The position numbers and the translations under genes were made by a program. From assembly GCF_004151275.2 (NCBI RefSeq), contig NZ_CP130821.1, forward strand, positions 1,798,001 to 1,862,000: DNA of 64,000 bases, read 5' to 3'. This document shows positions 36,098 to 43,424 of the stretch, one piece after another. The stretch is from Flavobacterium dauae. GTDB lineage: Bacteria; Bacteroidota; Bacteroidia; Flavobacteriales; Flavobacteriaceae. The stretch's first letter is position 1. Every line of letters starts with the position of its first letter. The notes beneath the pieces were generated by a model. That model saw only the letters and a program-made list of their open reading frames with translations, searched no databases and was not told where the DNA came from.

Positions 36098-38005
36098 TTA
36101 CAATCTATTTTCAATAATAAACGAAACCACTTCGGGGTTTATCATTGTTGATGTATCTCCAAAATCATCTAACTGATTGGTAGCGATTGAACGCAGCAAT
36201 CTACGCAAAATTTTTCCTGAACGTGTTTTTGGCAAATCATCTACAAACTGAATTTTATCTAATTTTCCAATAGGTCCGTAATGGTTTGCAATTAACTGGT
36301 TGATTTCTTTTTTCAGATTTTCACGATCACGTGCACTTCCTTCTACTTTTAGCGAAATAAAACCGTACAGTGCATTTCCTTTAATATCGTGTGGAAAACC
36401 TACCACTGCCGATTCTGCAACTGCCGGATGTTGATTTATGGCATCTTCGATAGGTGCGGTTCCTAAATTATGTCCCGAAACAATAACCACATCATCAGCA
36501 CGACCTGTGATACGGTAATATCCTACTTCATCGCGCAAGGCTTTATCGCCGGTAAAATACATCCCCGGATATTCAGAAAAATAGGTTTCAACAAAACGTT
36601 GGTGATTGTTCCAAATAGTTCGTGCAATAGAAGGCCAAGGAAATTTAATACACAAACTGCCCATTACCTGATTGCCTTCAATTTCATTATTTTTTTCGTC
36701 CATTAAAACGGTCTGAATTCCCGGTAAAGGCAAAGTGGCATAAGTGGGTTTTGTCGGTGTGATAAACGCCAGCGGAGAAATCATTATAGAACCAGTTTCG
36801 GTTTGCCACCAGGTATCAACAATCGGACAACGTTTTTTACCAATAAAATCGTTAAACCAGTGCCACGCTTCTTCGTTAATAGGTTCGCCTACTGACCCTA
36901 ATACTTTTAAAGATGACAAATCGTGTGATGCCACATACGAATAATCGGTAGTCATTAATGATCTGATTGCTGTTGGCGCTGTATAAAAATGGGTTACTTT
37001 GTATTTATCTATAATATCCCAAAATCTTGACGGATTTGGATACGTTGGAACACCTTCAAAAATCACGGTCGTTGCTCCGTTTAACAAAGCTCCGTACAAA
37101 ATATACGAATGACCTGTAATCCATCCTAAATCGGCGGTACACCAAAAAATATCGTCTTTATCGGAATTGAACACGTTTTTAAATGTATAAGCCGTTTGAA
37201 TCATATATCCTGCGGTGGTATGTACCATTCCTTTTGGTTTTCCGGTAGAACCCGAGGTGTATAAAATAAACAGTGGATCTTCGGCGTCCATAATTTCGGT
37301 TGTACTTACAGCACTGGCTTTTTCGTATAATTCATCAAACCAAACATCAATTTTTTCATTAAAAGCAACGGGTTCGTTGGTACGTTTTACCACCAATACT
37401 TTTTCTACTAAAGATAAGTTCTCAATGGCTTTATCTACCACTTCTTTTGTCTTTATTGTTTTTTCCCCTCTAAACGATCCGTCAGAAGTAACAATAACCT
37501 TAGCACCACAATCTTCTACCCTTGATCTTATGGCAGCATCGGAAAATCCGGCAAAAATAACCGAATGTACCGCTCCTATTTGTGCACAAGCCAGCATTGT
37601 TATTGCCAGTTCGGGAATCATTGGAAGATAAATACACACACGATCACCTTTTTTTACGCCTAAAGAACGTAATACATTTGCGGTTTTTGAAACCCTTGTG
37701 TACAATTCGTTATAAGATATGTGCTGTGCTTCCTCGTTAGGATTATTAGGTTCAAAAATAATGGCTGTTTTATCGCCTCGTTTTGACAAATGCCTGTCGA
37801 TAGCATTTTTTGTGATATTTAGTTTGGCGTTTACAAACCATTTAATATCACCTTTGGTCATATCAAACTCAAAAACCTTGTCCCAAACACGATACCATAT
37901 AAAGTTTTCTTCAGCAATCTTGCTCCAAAACTTCCTTGGTTCGCGAACCGATTTTTTATAATGTTTAAAATATTGTTCTAAATCTTCAATTTTATAATAA
38001 CTCAT
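36098..38005 (-). CDS. acs: Acetyl-CoA synthetase (AMP-forming)
   Basis: Activates acetate to acetyl-CoA through an acetyl-adenylate. The adenylation P-loop YTSGSTGKPKGMVHT, the TWWQTETGS motif (W is the residue that keeps the acyl pocket small, typical of acetate enzymes), TGDKALRDEVGYYRITGRADDVVIVSGHNLGTAPIED and the C-terminal KTRSGKILRRLLR with the Lys that is commonly acetylated are all present. Length (635 aa) is normal. It lies 88 bases after the nitronate monooxygenase-like gene with a hairpin between, so it is its own unit; I found no good TAnnTTTG upstream. Confidence 0.97.
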   Translation of the reverse strand: MSYYKIEDLEQYFKHYKKSVREPRKFWSKIAEENFIWYRVWDKVFEFDMTKGDIKWFVNAKLNITKNAIDRHLSKRGDKTAIIFEPNNPNEEAQHISYNELYTRVSKTANVLRSLGVKKGDRVCIYLPMIPELAITMLACAQIGAVHSVIFAGFSDAAIRSRVEDCGAKVIVTSDGSFRGEKTIKTKEVVDKAIENLSLVEKVLVVKRTNEPVAFNEKIDVWFDELYEKASAVSTTEIMDAEDPLFILYTSGSTGKPKGMVHTTAGYMIQTAYTFKNVFNSDKDDIFWCTADLGWITGHSYILYGALLNGATTVIFEGVPTYPNPSRFWDIIDKYKVTHFYTAPTAIRSLMTTDYSYVASHDLSSLKVLGSVGEPINEEAWHWFNDFIGKKRCPIVDTWWQTETGSIMISPLAFITPTKPTYATLPLPGIQTVLMDEKNNEIEGNQVMGSLCIKFPWPSIARTIWNNHQRFVETYFSEYPGMYFTGDKALRDEVGYYRITGRADDVVIVSGHNLGTAPIEDAINQHPAVAESAVVGFPHDIKGNALYGFISLKVEGSARDRENLKKEINQLIANHYGPIGKLDKIQFVDDLPKTRSGKILRRLLRSIATNQLDDFGDTSTMINPEVVSFIIENRL

Positions 38006-38040
38006 AGTTATGATTTCTTTTAGGATAATAAATTTAATAA

Positions 38041-38076
38041 AAAAAGGAATATCTAAAAAAATATTCCTCGCTTTTT
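38041..38076 (-). terminator. Terminator of the nitronate monooxygenase-like gene
   Basis: Minus strand: GGAATAT / ATATTCC stem with a T-rich loop, followed by a run of T; 18 bases after the stop codon at 38094. Confidence 0.65.
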
Positions 38077-38093
38077 ATGGGTTTATTGTGACT

Positions 38094-39032
38094 TTAGAAC
38101 GAAAAAGTTGTAGCTACCGATTGTTCAAAATCAGTAATTATTTCATTCACCACATCATTAACAGGTTTAATTTCGTTAATTAAACCTACAATTTGACCTA
38201 TTTCCAGTTCGCCGTTTTCCAAATCGCCTTCAAACATACCACGCTTTGCCCGTGCCCTACCCAATAATGCTTTTAAATCATCTGGTGTTGCACATTTTCC
38301 ATAAGCTTCTTGTACTTCGTTAAAAAATTTATTGCGAATTAAACGTACCGGAGCCAGTTCTTTTAGGGTAAGATAGGTATCGCCTTCTTGTGCATTTACA
38401 CAGGTATCTTTAAAATTCTGATGAGATGAACTTTCGGTAGTCATTGCAAAACGCGTTCCCATTTGAACTCCGTCGGCACCCAAAATCATTGCAGCGTGCA
38501 TTGCTTTACCGGTTGCAATTCCTCCTGCAGCAATCAACGGAATCTGCAAATGCTGTTTAACCATAGGAATTAAAGTCAGTGTTGTAGTTTCTTCGCGACC
38601 GTTATGTCCGCCGGCTTCAAAACCTTCGGCAACCACCGCATCAACACCTGCTTCTTGTGCTTTTAACGCAAATTTTGACGAACTAACCACATGAACCACC
38701 GTAATACCCCTTTCTTTAAGCCAAGTTGTCCAGGTTTTTGGATTTCCTGCCGATGTAAAAACGATTTTAACACCCTCATCTACAATAATATTCATTATTT
38801 CTTCAACATTCGGATACAGCATTGGAACATTCACTCCGAAAGGTTTATCGGTTGCTTTTTTGCATTTTTGAATATGTTCACGCAAAACTTCCGGGTACAT
38901 AGATCCCGCACCAATTAAGCCCAAACCGCCAGCATTACTAACTGCTGCTGCTAATTTGTAACCACTATTCCAGATCATTCCGCCTTGAATAATTGGGTAT
39001 TTTATATTGAATAGTTTTGTTATTCTGTTCAT
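38094..39032 (-). CDS. Nitronate monooxygenase-family flavoprotein
   Basis: FMN-dependent TIM-barrel enzyme of 312 aa. Visible are the N-terminal IKYPIIQGGM (FMN phosphate region), SNAGGLGLIGAG, the catalytic-His segment AEGFEAGGHNGREE, IPLIAAGGIATGKAMHAAMILGADGVQMGTRF, as in nitronate monooxygenases (formerly 2-nitropropane dioxygenases). FabK enoyl-ACP reductases share this fold and also the EAGGHxG motif, so a fatty-acid role cannot be excluded. It starts six bases after the small lipoprotein gene and ends at a hairpin; it is in a unit with that gene, downstream of mnmA. Confidence 0.87.
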   Translation of the reverse strand: MNRITKLFNIKYPIIQGGMIWNSGYKLAAAVSNAGGLGLIGAGSMYPEVLREHIQKCKKATDKPFGVNVPMLYPNVEEIMNIIVDEGVKIVFTSAGNPKTWTTWLKERGITVVHVVSSSKFALKAQEAGVDAVVAEGFEAGGHNGREETTTLTLIPMVKQHLQIPLIAAGGIATGKAMHAAMILGADGVQMGTRFAMTTESSSHQNFKDTCVNAQEGDTYLTLKELAPVRLIRNKFFNEVQEAYGKCATPDDLKALLGRARAKRGMFEGDLENGELEIGQIVGLINEIKPVNDVVNEIITDFEQSVATTFSF

Positions 39033-39038
39033 ATTTTT

Positions 39039-39464
39039 TTAATTACTGTTCTTAAAATCTTTGTGCCCATCTTGAACAAAAACTTTGGAAATTGTACTAA
39101 ATGGAACTTTGTGTTTAATACCTGAAATAAATCTTGATCTGCTTCCTGTTAATGTGTCATTTTTAATAACCACCGTATCAAAATACATAGTGAATTTTTC
39201 GCCTTCGTTATTTATTAAGCGCATTTCAATTGAAGGTGAGTTTTGCAGATAAAATATCTTTCCTTTTTTATCGTAAACCTCCAATGAATCAAGACTGACA
39301 GCCATGTAGGTTGAATTAAAAAAAATGGAAGCATTATTTAATTTAACACCTTTTTCTTCTACGGAACTATTCTCTAACTGCGTTTTTAAACTTAAGGGTG
39401 TTAATTCGTAAGTTTTGCAGGAAACAAAAAGTGTTAAAATGTAGAGCGTTACTATTTTTTTCAA
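39039..39464 (-). CDS. Small lipoprotein of unknown function (TTG start proposed)
   Basis: The frame is open up to a TTG at 39512, but that region is the hairpin terminator of mnmA. A TTG at 39464 gives a well-formed lipoprotein signal, read as MKKIVTLYILTLFVSC with the Cys at 16, and a 141-residue product. The mature part (KTYELTPLSLKTQLENSS..., ASIFFNSTYMAVSLDSLEVYDKKGKIFYLQNSPSIEMRLI) looks like a small beta-rich domain and ends KVPFSTISKVFVQDG. I do not recognise the family. It ends six bases before the nitronate monooxygenase-like gene. No ATG fits the signal sequence, so TTG is inferred. Confidence 0.65.
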   Translation of the reverse strand: MKKIVTLYILTLFVSCKTYELTPLSLKTQLENSSVEEKGVKLNNASIFFNSTYMAVSLDSLEVYDKKGKIFYLQNSPSIEMRLINNEGEKFTMYFDTVVIKNDTLTGSRSRFISGIKHKVPFSTISKVFVQDGHKDFKNSN

Positions 39465-39478
39465 GATATAAAAATTAA

Positions 39479-39508
39479 AAACCAAACTAAAAAAATTAGT
39501 TTGGTTTT
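39479..39508 (-). terminator. Terminator of mnmA
   Basis: Minus strand: AAAACCAAACTAA pairs with TTAGTTTGGTTTT around a T-rich loop, followed by T-rich DNA; it begins about 22 bases after the mnmA stop. Confidence 0.8.
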
Positions 39509-39529
39509 GCAATTATAATTTCAATTTTA

Positions 39530-40726
39530 TTACAACTTCGATATTACCCCAGATCCGATCAATTCTTCGCCTATGTGCCAAGATACGAACTGCCCCTCGG
39601 TAATGGCTGATTGTGGCTCATTAAATCGTACAAACATTCCTTTTTCGGTTTGATGTAACGTTGCTTTTTGTAAAGGCTGACGGTAACGAATACGTGCCAT
39701 GACTTCCATAGATTCGCCATTTTTTAAACGCATGTCTTCACGTATCCAATGAATTTCGTGCGGTTGTACCAACAACGTTTTACGGAATAAACCGGGATGC
39801 AAATGTCCTTGACCCGTGTAAATAGCATTTTCGTTAACGTTGGTATCAATAATAAACAAAGCTTCTTGAGTTCCGCCTACATTCAACCCTTTACGTTGAC
39901 CAATGGTAAAATAATGCGCACCATTATGCTCGCCTACTTTTTTAGCCATTTCGGGTGTGTATTTAACCGAAGTCGCTTCCCAAGTTAGTTCATCAATCAA
40001 AGAAGTAAAAGTCGGTTTTTGATCGGTATAGACTACTTGATCTTTAGCAACTTCGTAAATAATTCCTTTTTTGGGTTTTAACTGTTGTTGTAAGAATTCT
40101 GGTAAACGTACTTTACCAATAAAACACAAACCTTGCGAATCTTTTTTTTCGGCTGTAATTAAATCGTTTTTTGCTGCAATTTCACGAACTTCAGGTTTTA
40201 AATATTCGCCAATTGGGAACAAAGCTTTTGCCAATTGTTCTTGTGATAACTGACATAAAAAATACGATTGATCTTTGTTTGGATCTTTACCTGCCAACAG
40301 TTTATAAACAGGTTCTCCATTTACAACTGTTTCTTCTTTTCGGCAATAGTGACCGGTTGCTACAAAATCGGCACCGAGTTCTAATGCAATTTTCATGAAA
40401 GCGTCGAACTTAATTTCACGGTTGCACAAAACATCCGGATTTGGTGTACGTCCGTTTTCATATTCGTTGAACATATAATCTACAATACGTTCTTTATATT
40501 CTTCGCTTAAATCGACCGTTTGAAAAGGGATTCCTAATTTTTCGGCAACTAAAAGTGCATCATTACTGTCTTCTAACCACGGGCATTCATCGGAAATAGT
40601 TACGGTATCATCGTGCCAGTTTTTCATAAACAAGCCAATAACTTCATAACCCTGATCCAAAAGCAATTGTGCCGCAACGCTTGAATCTACTCCGCCTGAA
40701 AGACCTACTACTACTCTTTTTTTCAT
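39530..40726 (-). CDS. mnmA: tRNA-specific 2-thiouridylase MnmA
   Basis: Thiolates U34 in the wobble position of Lys, Glu and Gln tRNAs. The PP-loop [16 protein letters not shown] is near the N-terminus; the two catalytic cysteines are in [11 protein letters not shown] and [10 protein letters not shown]; the C-terminal beta domains include [12 protein letters not shown] and RYRQPL. From the ATG at 40726 ([12 protein letters not shown]) the protein is 398 aa. A longer reading to a TTG at 40747 is rejected because that TTG is the end of a promoter -7 element. It is followed by a terminator and stands alone. Confidence 0.96.
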   Translation of the reverse strand: MKKRVVVGLSGGVDSSVAAQLLLDQGYEVIGLFMKNWHDDTVTISDECPWLEDSNDALLVAEKLGIPFQTVDLSEEYKERIVDYMFNEYENGRTPNPDVLCNREIKFDAFMKIALELGADFVATGHYCRKEETVVNGEPVYKLLAGKDPNKDQSYFLCQLSQEQLAKALFPIGEYLKPEVREIAAKNDLITAEKKDSQGLCFIGKVRLPEFLQQQLKPKKGIIYEVAKDQVVYTDQKPTFTSLIDELTWEATSVKYTPEMAKKVGEHNGAHYFTIGQRKGLNVGGTQEALFIIDTNVNENAIYTGQGHLHPGLFRKTLLVQPHEIHWIREDMRLKNGESMEVMARIRYRQPLQKATLHQTEKGMFVRFNEPQSAITEGQFVSWHIGEELIGSGVISKL

Positions 40727-40744
40727 TGTTTTAAAATCGAAATG

Positions 40745-40752
40745 CAAAGTTA
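40745..40752 (-). promoter_or_regulatory. Bacteroidota -7 element (TAACTTTG) for mnmA
   Basis: Exact TAnnTTTG on the minus strand 18 bases before the mnmA ATG; its last three bases form the false TTG start of the longer frame. Confidence 0.65.
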
Positions 40753-40774
40753 CAACAATTGGTTGAGTTGTATT

Positions 40775-41407
40775 TTATTTGGTATTTTTTTTGGGTACAA
40801 TTAGCTTTCCGTTAACATATTTTGCTTCGTCGGTAATTTTTCCGGTTTCATCTCGAATAATTATTTTACCTTCTAAATTTCCGTTAACGTATTGGGTTTC
40901 CTTGATTTTTACACCGTTTTCTGCATATTGATTAGAAATACCGTCTTCTATTCCGTTTTTGTATCCAATTTCTTCAGACAATTTTCCCGATGGATAATAT
41001 ATTTTCTTTACGCCGTGTACTTTATCATTTACATAAGGTTCTTCTGCCATCACACTTTGACCGTCAAAATGATAAGTTTTCCAGATTCCTTCTTTCTGTT
41101 TGTTGATATAAACACCTTCAGACATTTTCTTTTTACCGTTGAAAAAAATTGTATAAACAGAACCATCTGCTTTAAATTCTTTGGTAGCGACTAATTTTTT
41201 TTCAGGTTCATCGGCATAAAATTTAAAGGTTCCGGTTTCTTTACCGTTTTTAAAAGTTCCTTCGTATTTTACGTAATTGGTATTCGGGTAATACCCTACC
41301 CAGGTACCTTCTCGTTCTCCCTGTGCATTGGTTTTATTGACATCTTGTGCATAAACAGCGGTTGATACTGCTAAAACTGTCAATGATGTTATAATATATT
41401 GTTTCAT
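40775..41407 (-). CDS. YwqK/MORN-variant repeat secreted protein
   Basis: From the ATG at 41407 it is 210 aa with a signal peptide (MKQYIITSLTVLAVSTAVYA, cleavage before QDVN). The mature part has repeated MORN-like units (GTWVGYYPNTNYVKYEGTFKNGKETGTFKFY; VYINKQKEGIWKTYHFDGQ; PYVNDKVHGVKKIYYPSGKL; GYKNGIEDGISNQY; QYVNGNLEGKIII), about six to seven units. These are annotated 'YwqK family antitoxin' in databases, but there is no toxin here, and secretion argues against an antitoxin. A periplasmic or outer-membrane role is inferred. A longer frame to a TTG at 41434 lies in the promoter and is rejected. Confidence 0.8.
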   Translation of the reverse strand: MKQYIITSLTVLAVSTAVYAQDVNKTNAQGEREGTWVGYYPNTNYVKYEGTFKNGKETGTFKFYADEPEKKLVATKEFKADGSVYTIFFNGKKKMSEGVYINKQKEGIWKTYHFDGQSVMAEEPYVNDKVHGVKKIYYPSGKLSEEIGYKNGIEDGISNQYAENGVKIKETQYVNGNLEGKIIIRDETGKITDEAKYVNGKLIVPKKNTK

Positions 41408-41431
41408 TTTTCTGCTTAATTTTATTTGACT

Positions 41432-41439
41432 CAAAAATA
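41432..41439 (-). promoter_or_regulatory. Bacteroidota -7 element (TATTTTTG) for the YwqK-like gene
   Basis: Exact TAnnTTTG on the minus strand 24 bases before the ATG at 41407; its TTG is the false upstream start. Confidence 0.6.
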
Positions 41440-41557
41440 CGTTTTATGGTTTAGGTATTACAATTATTTTGCCAAAAATTATATTATAACAATAAGATAA
41501 GTTTCAAAAATGATGATTTTTAATTGTTGAAAAAAATCAAATATTTATTGTACGGAG

Positions 41558-41587
41558 TTGAAAATTATTCAAAACAGCTTATTTTTG
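41558..41587 (+). promoter_or_regulatory. Bacteroidota promoter for the FAD oxidoreductase gene (TTG-N19-TATTTTTG)
   Basis: TTG at 41558-41560 and TATTTTTG at 41580-41587 with exactly 19 bases between: the best consensus promoter in the window. It lies inside the longest reading frame and so supports the later ATG at 41605. Confidence 0.75.
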
Positions 41588-41604
41588 AGGTAAATAATTT
41601 CAAC

Positions 41605-42720
41605 ATGAATTTAAGTTTTTGGGAATTGGAAACGTACTTCCGAAATGTGGATTTCATTATTATTGGAAGCGGAATTGTGGGTTTAAGTACTGCGTATCAT
41701 TTGAGGAGAAAACATCCTGAAGCGAAAATTGTCATTATAGAAAAAGGAATGTTACCCGAAGGCGCAAGTACCAAAAATGCAGGTTTTGCGTGTTTTGGAA
41801 CTTTGTCTGAAGTGCTTTGGTATTTAGAATCGAATTCTGAAGAAGAGGTTTATAAATTGGTGGAAAAAAGATTTAAAGGTTTACAAAAGTTACGATCATT
41901 AATTCCTGATAAAAAAATGGATTATAACCAATTTGGCGGTTATGAAATTTTTCGTGAATCTGATAAAGAGTTGATGGAAATGAGTTTGTTAAATCTAGAT
42001 AAAATTAATTCTTGGCTCAAACCAATTTTTAATGAAAACGTTTACCGAAAATCTGATAAAAACTTTGGTTTTCAAAATACAATTGGAATGATTGAAACCG
42101 ATTTTGAAGGACACATTCATACAGGAAAAATGATGAAATCTTTTGTAGAATTGGTCATTTCAAATCAAATTTCCATTTTAAATAATGTGGAAGTCAAATC
42201 TATAAACGATTTGAATTCTGAAGTTGAAATTGAATTGGAAAATGGATTTCACTTCAATTCAAAAAAAGTTTTTTTGTGCACCAATGCCTTCACTAAAAAG
42301 TTGTACGATTTAGATGTTGTTCCCGCTCGTGCACAAGTTTTAGTCACCAAACCAATTGAAAATTTACCATTTAAAGGCTGTTTTCATATGGATGAAGGTT
42401 TTTATTATTTTAGAAACATTGGTAATCGCGTGTTATTCGGAGGCGGAAGAAATCTGGATTTAGAAGGTGAAACTACAACTGATTTTGGAACCACAGATTT
42501 GATTCAAAATCAATTGGAAACTTATTTAAAAGAAATAATTCTTCCGAATCATAAATTTGAAATAGACCACCGCTGGAGTGGAATTATGGGAATGGGCGAA
42601 AAACGAAGTCCGATTGTGAAACAACTTTCGAACAATGTTTTTTGTGGCGTTCGTTTAACAGGGACCGGAATTGCGATTGGCTCAATTGTAGGCGAAGAAT
42701 TGGCGGATTTGGTCGATTAA
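41605..42720 (+). CDS. FAD-dependent oxidoreductase (DAO/glycine-oxidase-like)
   Basis: Flavoprotein of 371 aa from the ATG at 41605 (MNLSFWELE). The dinucleotide-binding motif is IIIGSGIVGLSTAYHLRRKHPEAKIVIIEKG (G-x-G-x-x-G then an acidic residue at the end of strand 2), followed by the LPEGASTKNAGFACFG segment typical of the family, and it ends with GCVR-like CGVRLTGTGIAIGSIVGEELADL, the second FAD-contact motif. DAO-family enzymes oxidise amines or amino acids; the substrate is not decidable. A TTG-started frame from 41524 adds 27 residues, but these precede the promoter and do not fit the family, so the ATG is chosen. Confidence 0.9.
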   Translation: MNLSFWELETYFRNVDFIIIGSGIVGLSTAYHLRRKHPEAKIVIIEKGMLPEGASTKNAGFACFGTLSEVLWYLESNSEEEVYKLVEKRFKGLQKLRSLIPDKKMDYNQFGGYEIFRESDKELMEMSLLNLDKINSWLKPIFNENVYRKSDKNFGFQNTIGMIETDFEGHIHTGKMMKSFVELVISNQISILNNVEVKSINDLNSEVEIELENGFHFNSKKVFLCTNAFTKKLYDLDVVPARAQVLVTKPIENLPFKGCFHMDEGFYYFRNIGNRVLFGGGRNLDLEGETTTDFGTTDLIQNQLETYLKEIILPNHKFEIDHRWSGIMGMGEKRSPIVKQLSNNVFCGVRLTGTGIAIGSIVGEELADLVD

Positions 42721-42755
42721 ATTTATAAAATATTACAGTATATCTATCAGCACAA

Positions 42756-42777
42756 GCGTGACGATTGCGTGAGCGTG
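42756..42777. repeat. Short GCGTGA direct-repeat cluster
   Basis: GCGTGACGATTGCGTGAGCGTG has three GCGTG units in 22 bases and is much more GC-rich than its surroundings. It lies between the convergent FAD oxidoreductase and lipoprotein genes. No hairpin; possibly the remnant of a dispersed intergenic repeat. Confidence 0.4.
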
Positions 42778-42817
42778 TCTTTATTTTATTAGAGAGTTAC
42801 GTTTATAAAAATGTAGG

Positions 42818-43351
42818 TTAATAAGTACGTTTATCCAGATATTCACCACTTTTAACTTGTTTATCTCTAAATTTTACAGTTTCTTCATCAATATTCCAAG
42901 GTTGTTGAACACGATACATTTCATGTTTCTTTATTCCCGAAACATCTATTAAATGTAATGTATCTTTACTGATTATCCTTACCACAAAAACATTCTTACA
43001 ATTTAATTTTACCGTTGAATCATTGAGAATTTCCCATTTGTTACATAAATCAGCATAACCAGGTTCAGGTCCTAAAACTTCCATATGTCTATCCCCCCAT
43101 ATTGTTTTAGCATATTGGTCACATTCAAAATTTTTTCTAAAACTAATACTTCTAAAATAATTATGATAATAGCTTGTATCACTCAACACAGCCAATCTTT
43201 TCATTGTAATATCCCACATGGATATACTATCATTAGTCAAATAATTCAGTAGTTTTTCTTTATTCATAAGTTTGGATTGACATCCAAATAAAAAAAGAAC
43301 AATTAAAATTAGTAAATATCCTCCACTCGTCTTTTGTAAATATTTAATCAT
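42818..43351 (-). CDS. Putative lipoprotein of unknown function
   Basis: A 177-residue protein with signal sequence MIKYLQKTSGGYLLILIVLFLFGC (Cys at 24) followed by QSKL. The mature part contains several aromatic and charged residues (SYYHNYFRSISFRKNFECDQYAKTIWGDRHME; TVKLNCKNVFVVRIISKDTLHLIDVSG), a small beta-rich domain. The signal peptide is somewhat long. No family recognised. It is convergent with the FAD oxidoreductase gene and follows the yidC terminator, so it has its own unit. Confidence 0.65.
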   Translation of the reverse strand: MIKYLQKTSGGYLLILIVLFLFGCQSKLMNKEKLLNYLTNDSISMWDITMKRLAVLSDTSYYHNYFRSISFRKNFECDQYAKTIWGDRHMEVLGPEPGYADLCNKWEILNDSTVKLNCKNVFVVRIISKDTLHLIDVSGIKKHEMYRVQQPWNIDEETVKFRDKQVKSGEYLDKRTY

Positions 43352-43373
43352 AAAATTTTAATTTTTATACAAT

Positions 43374-43404
43374 AAAAAAGCACCCTTTTTCAAGGATGCT
43401 TTAA
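43374..43404 (-). terminator. Terminator of the pyrG-yidC unit
   Basis: Minus strand: AAAGCATCC / GGGTGCTTT stem around a loop with a T-run afterwards, 20 bases downstream of the yidC stop. Confidence 0.75.
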
Positions 43405-43424
43405 ATGTAATTTATTTTATTGAA

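Noticed and set aside
40775..41407. Toxin-antitoxin system (YwqK antitoxin label)
   Set aside because: The protein has a signal peptide and MORN-like repeats, with no toxin gene beside it; the label is a database convention.
41524..41604. 27-residue extension of the FAD oxidoreductase from a TTG
   Set aside because: It contains a near-perfect promoter (41558-41587), and the family begins at the MNLSFWE ATG.
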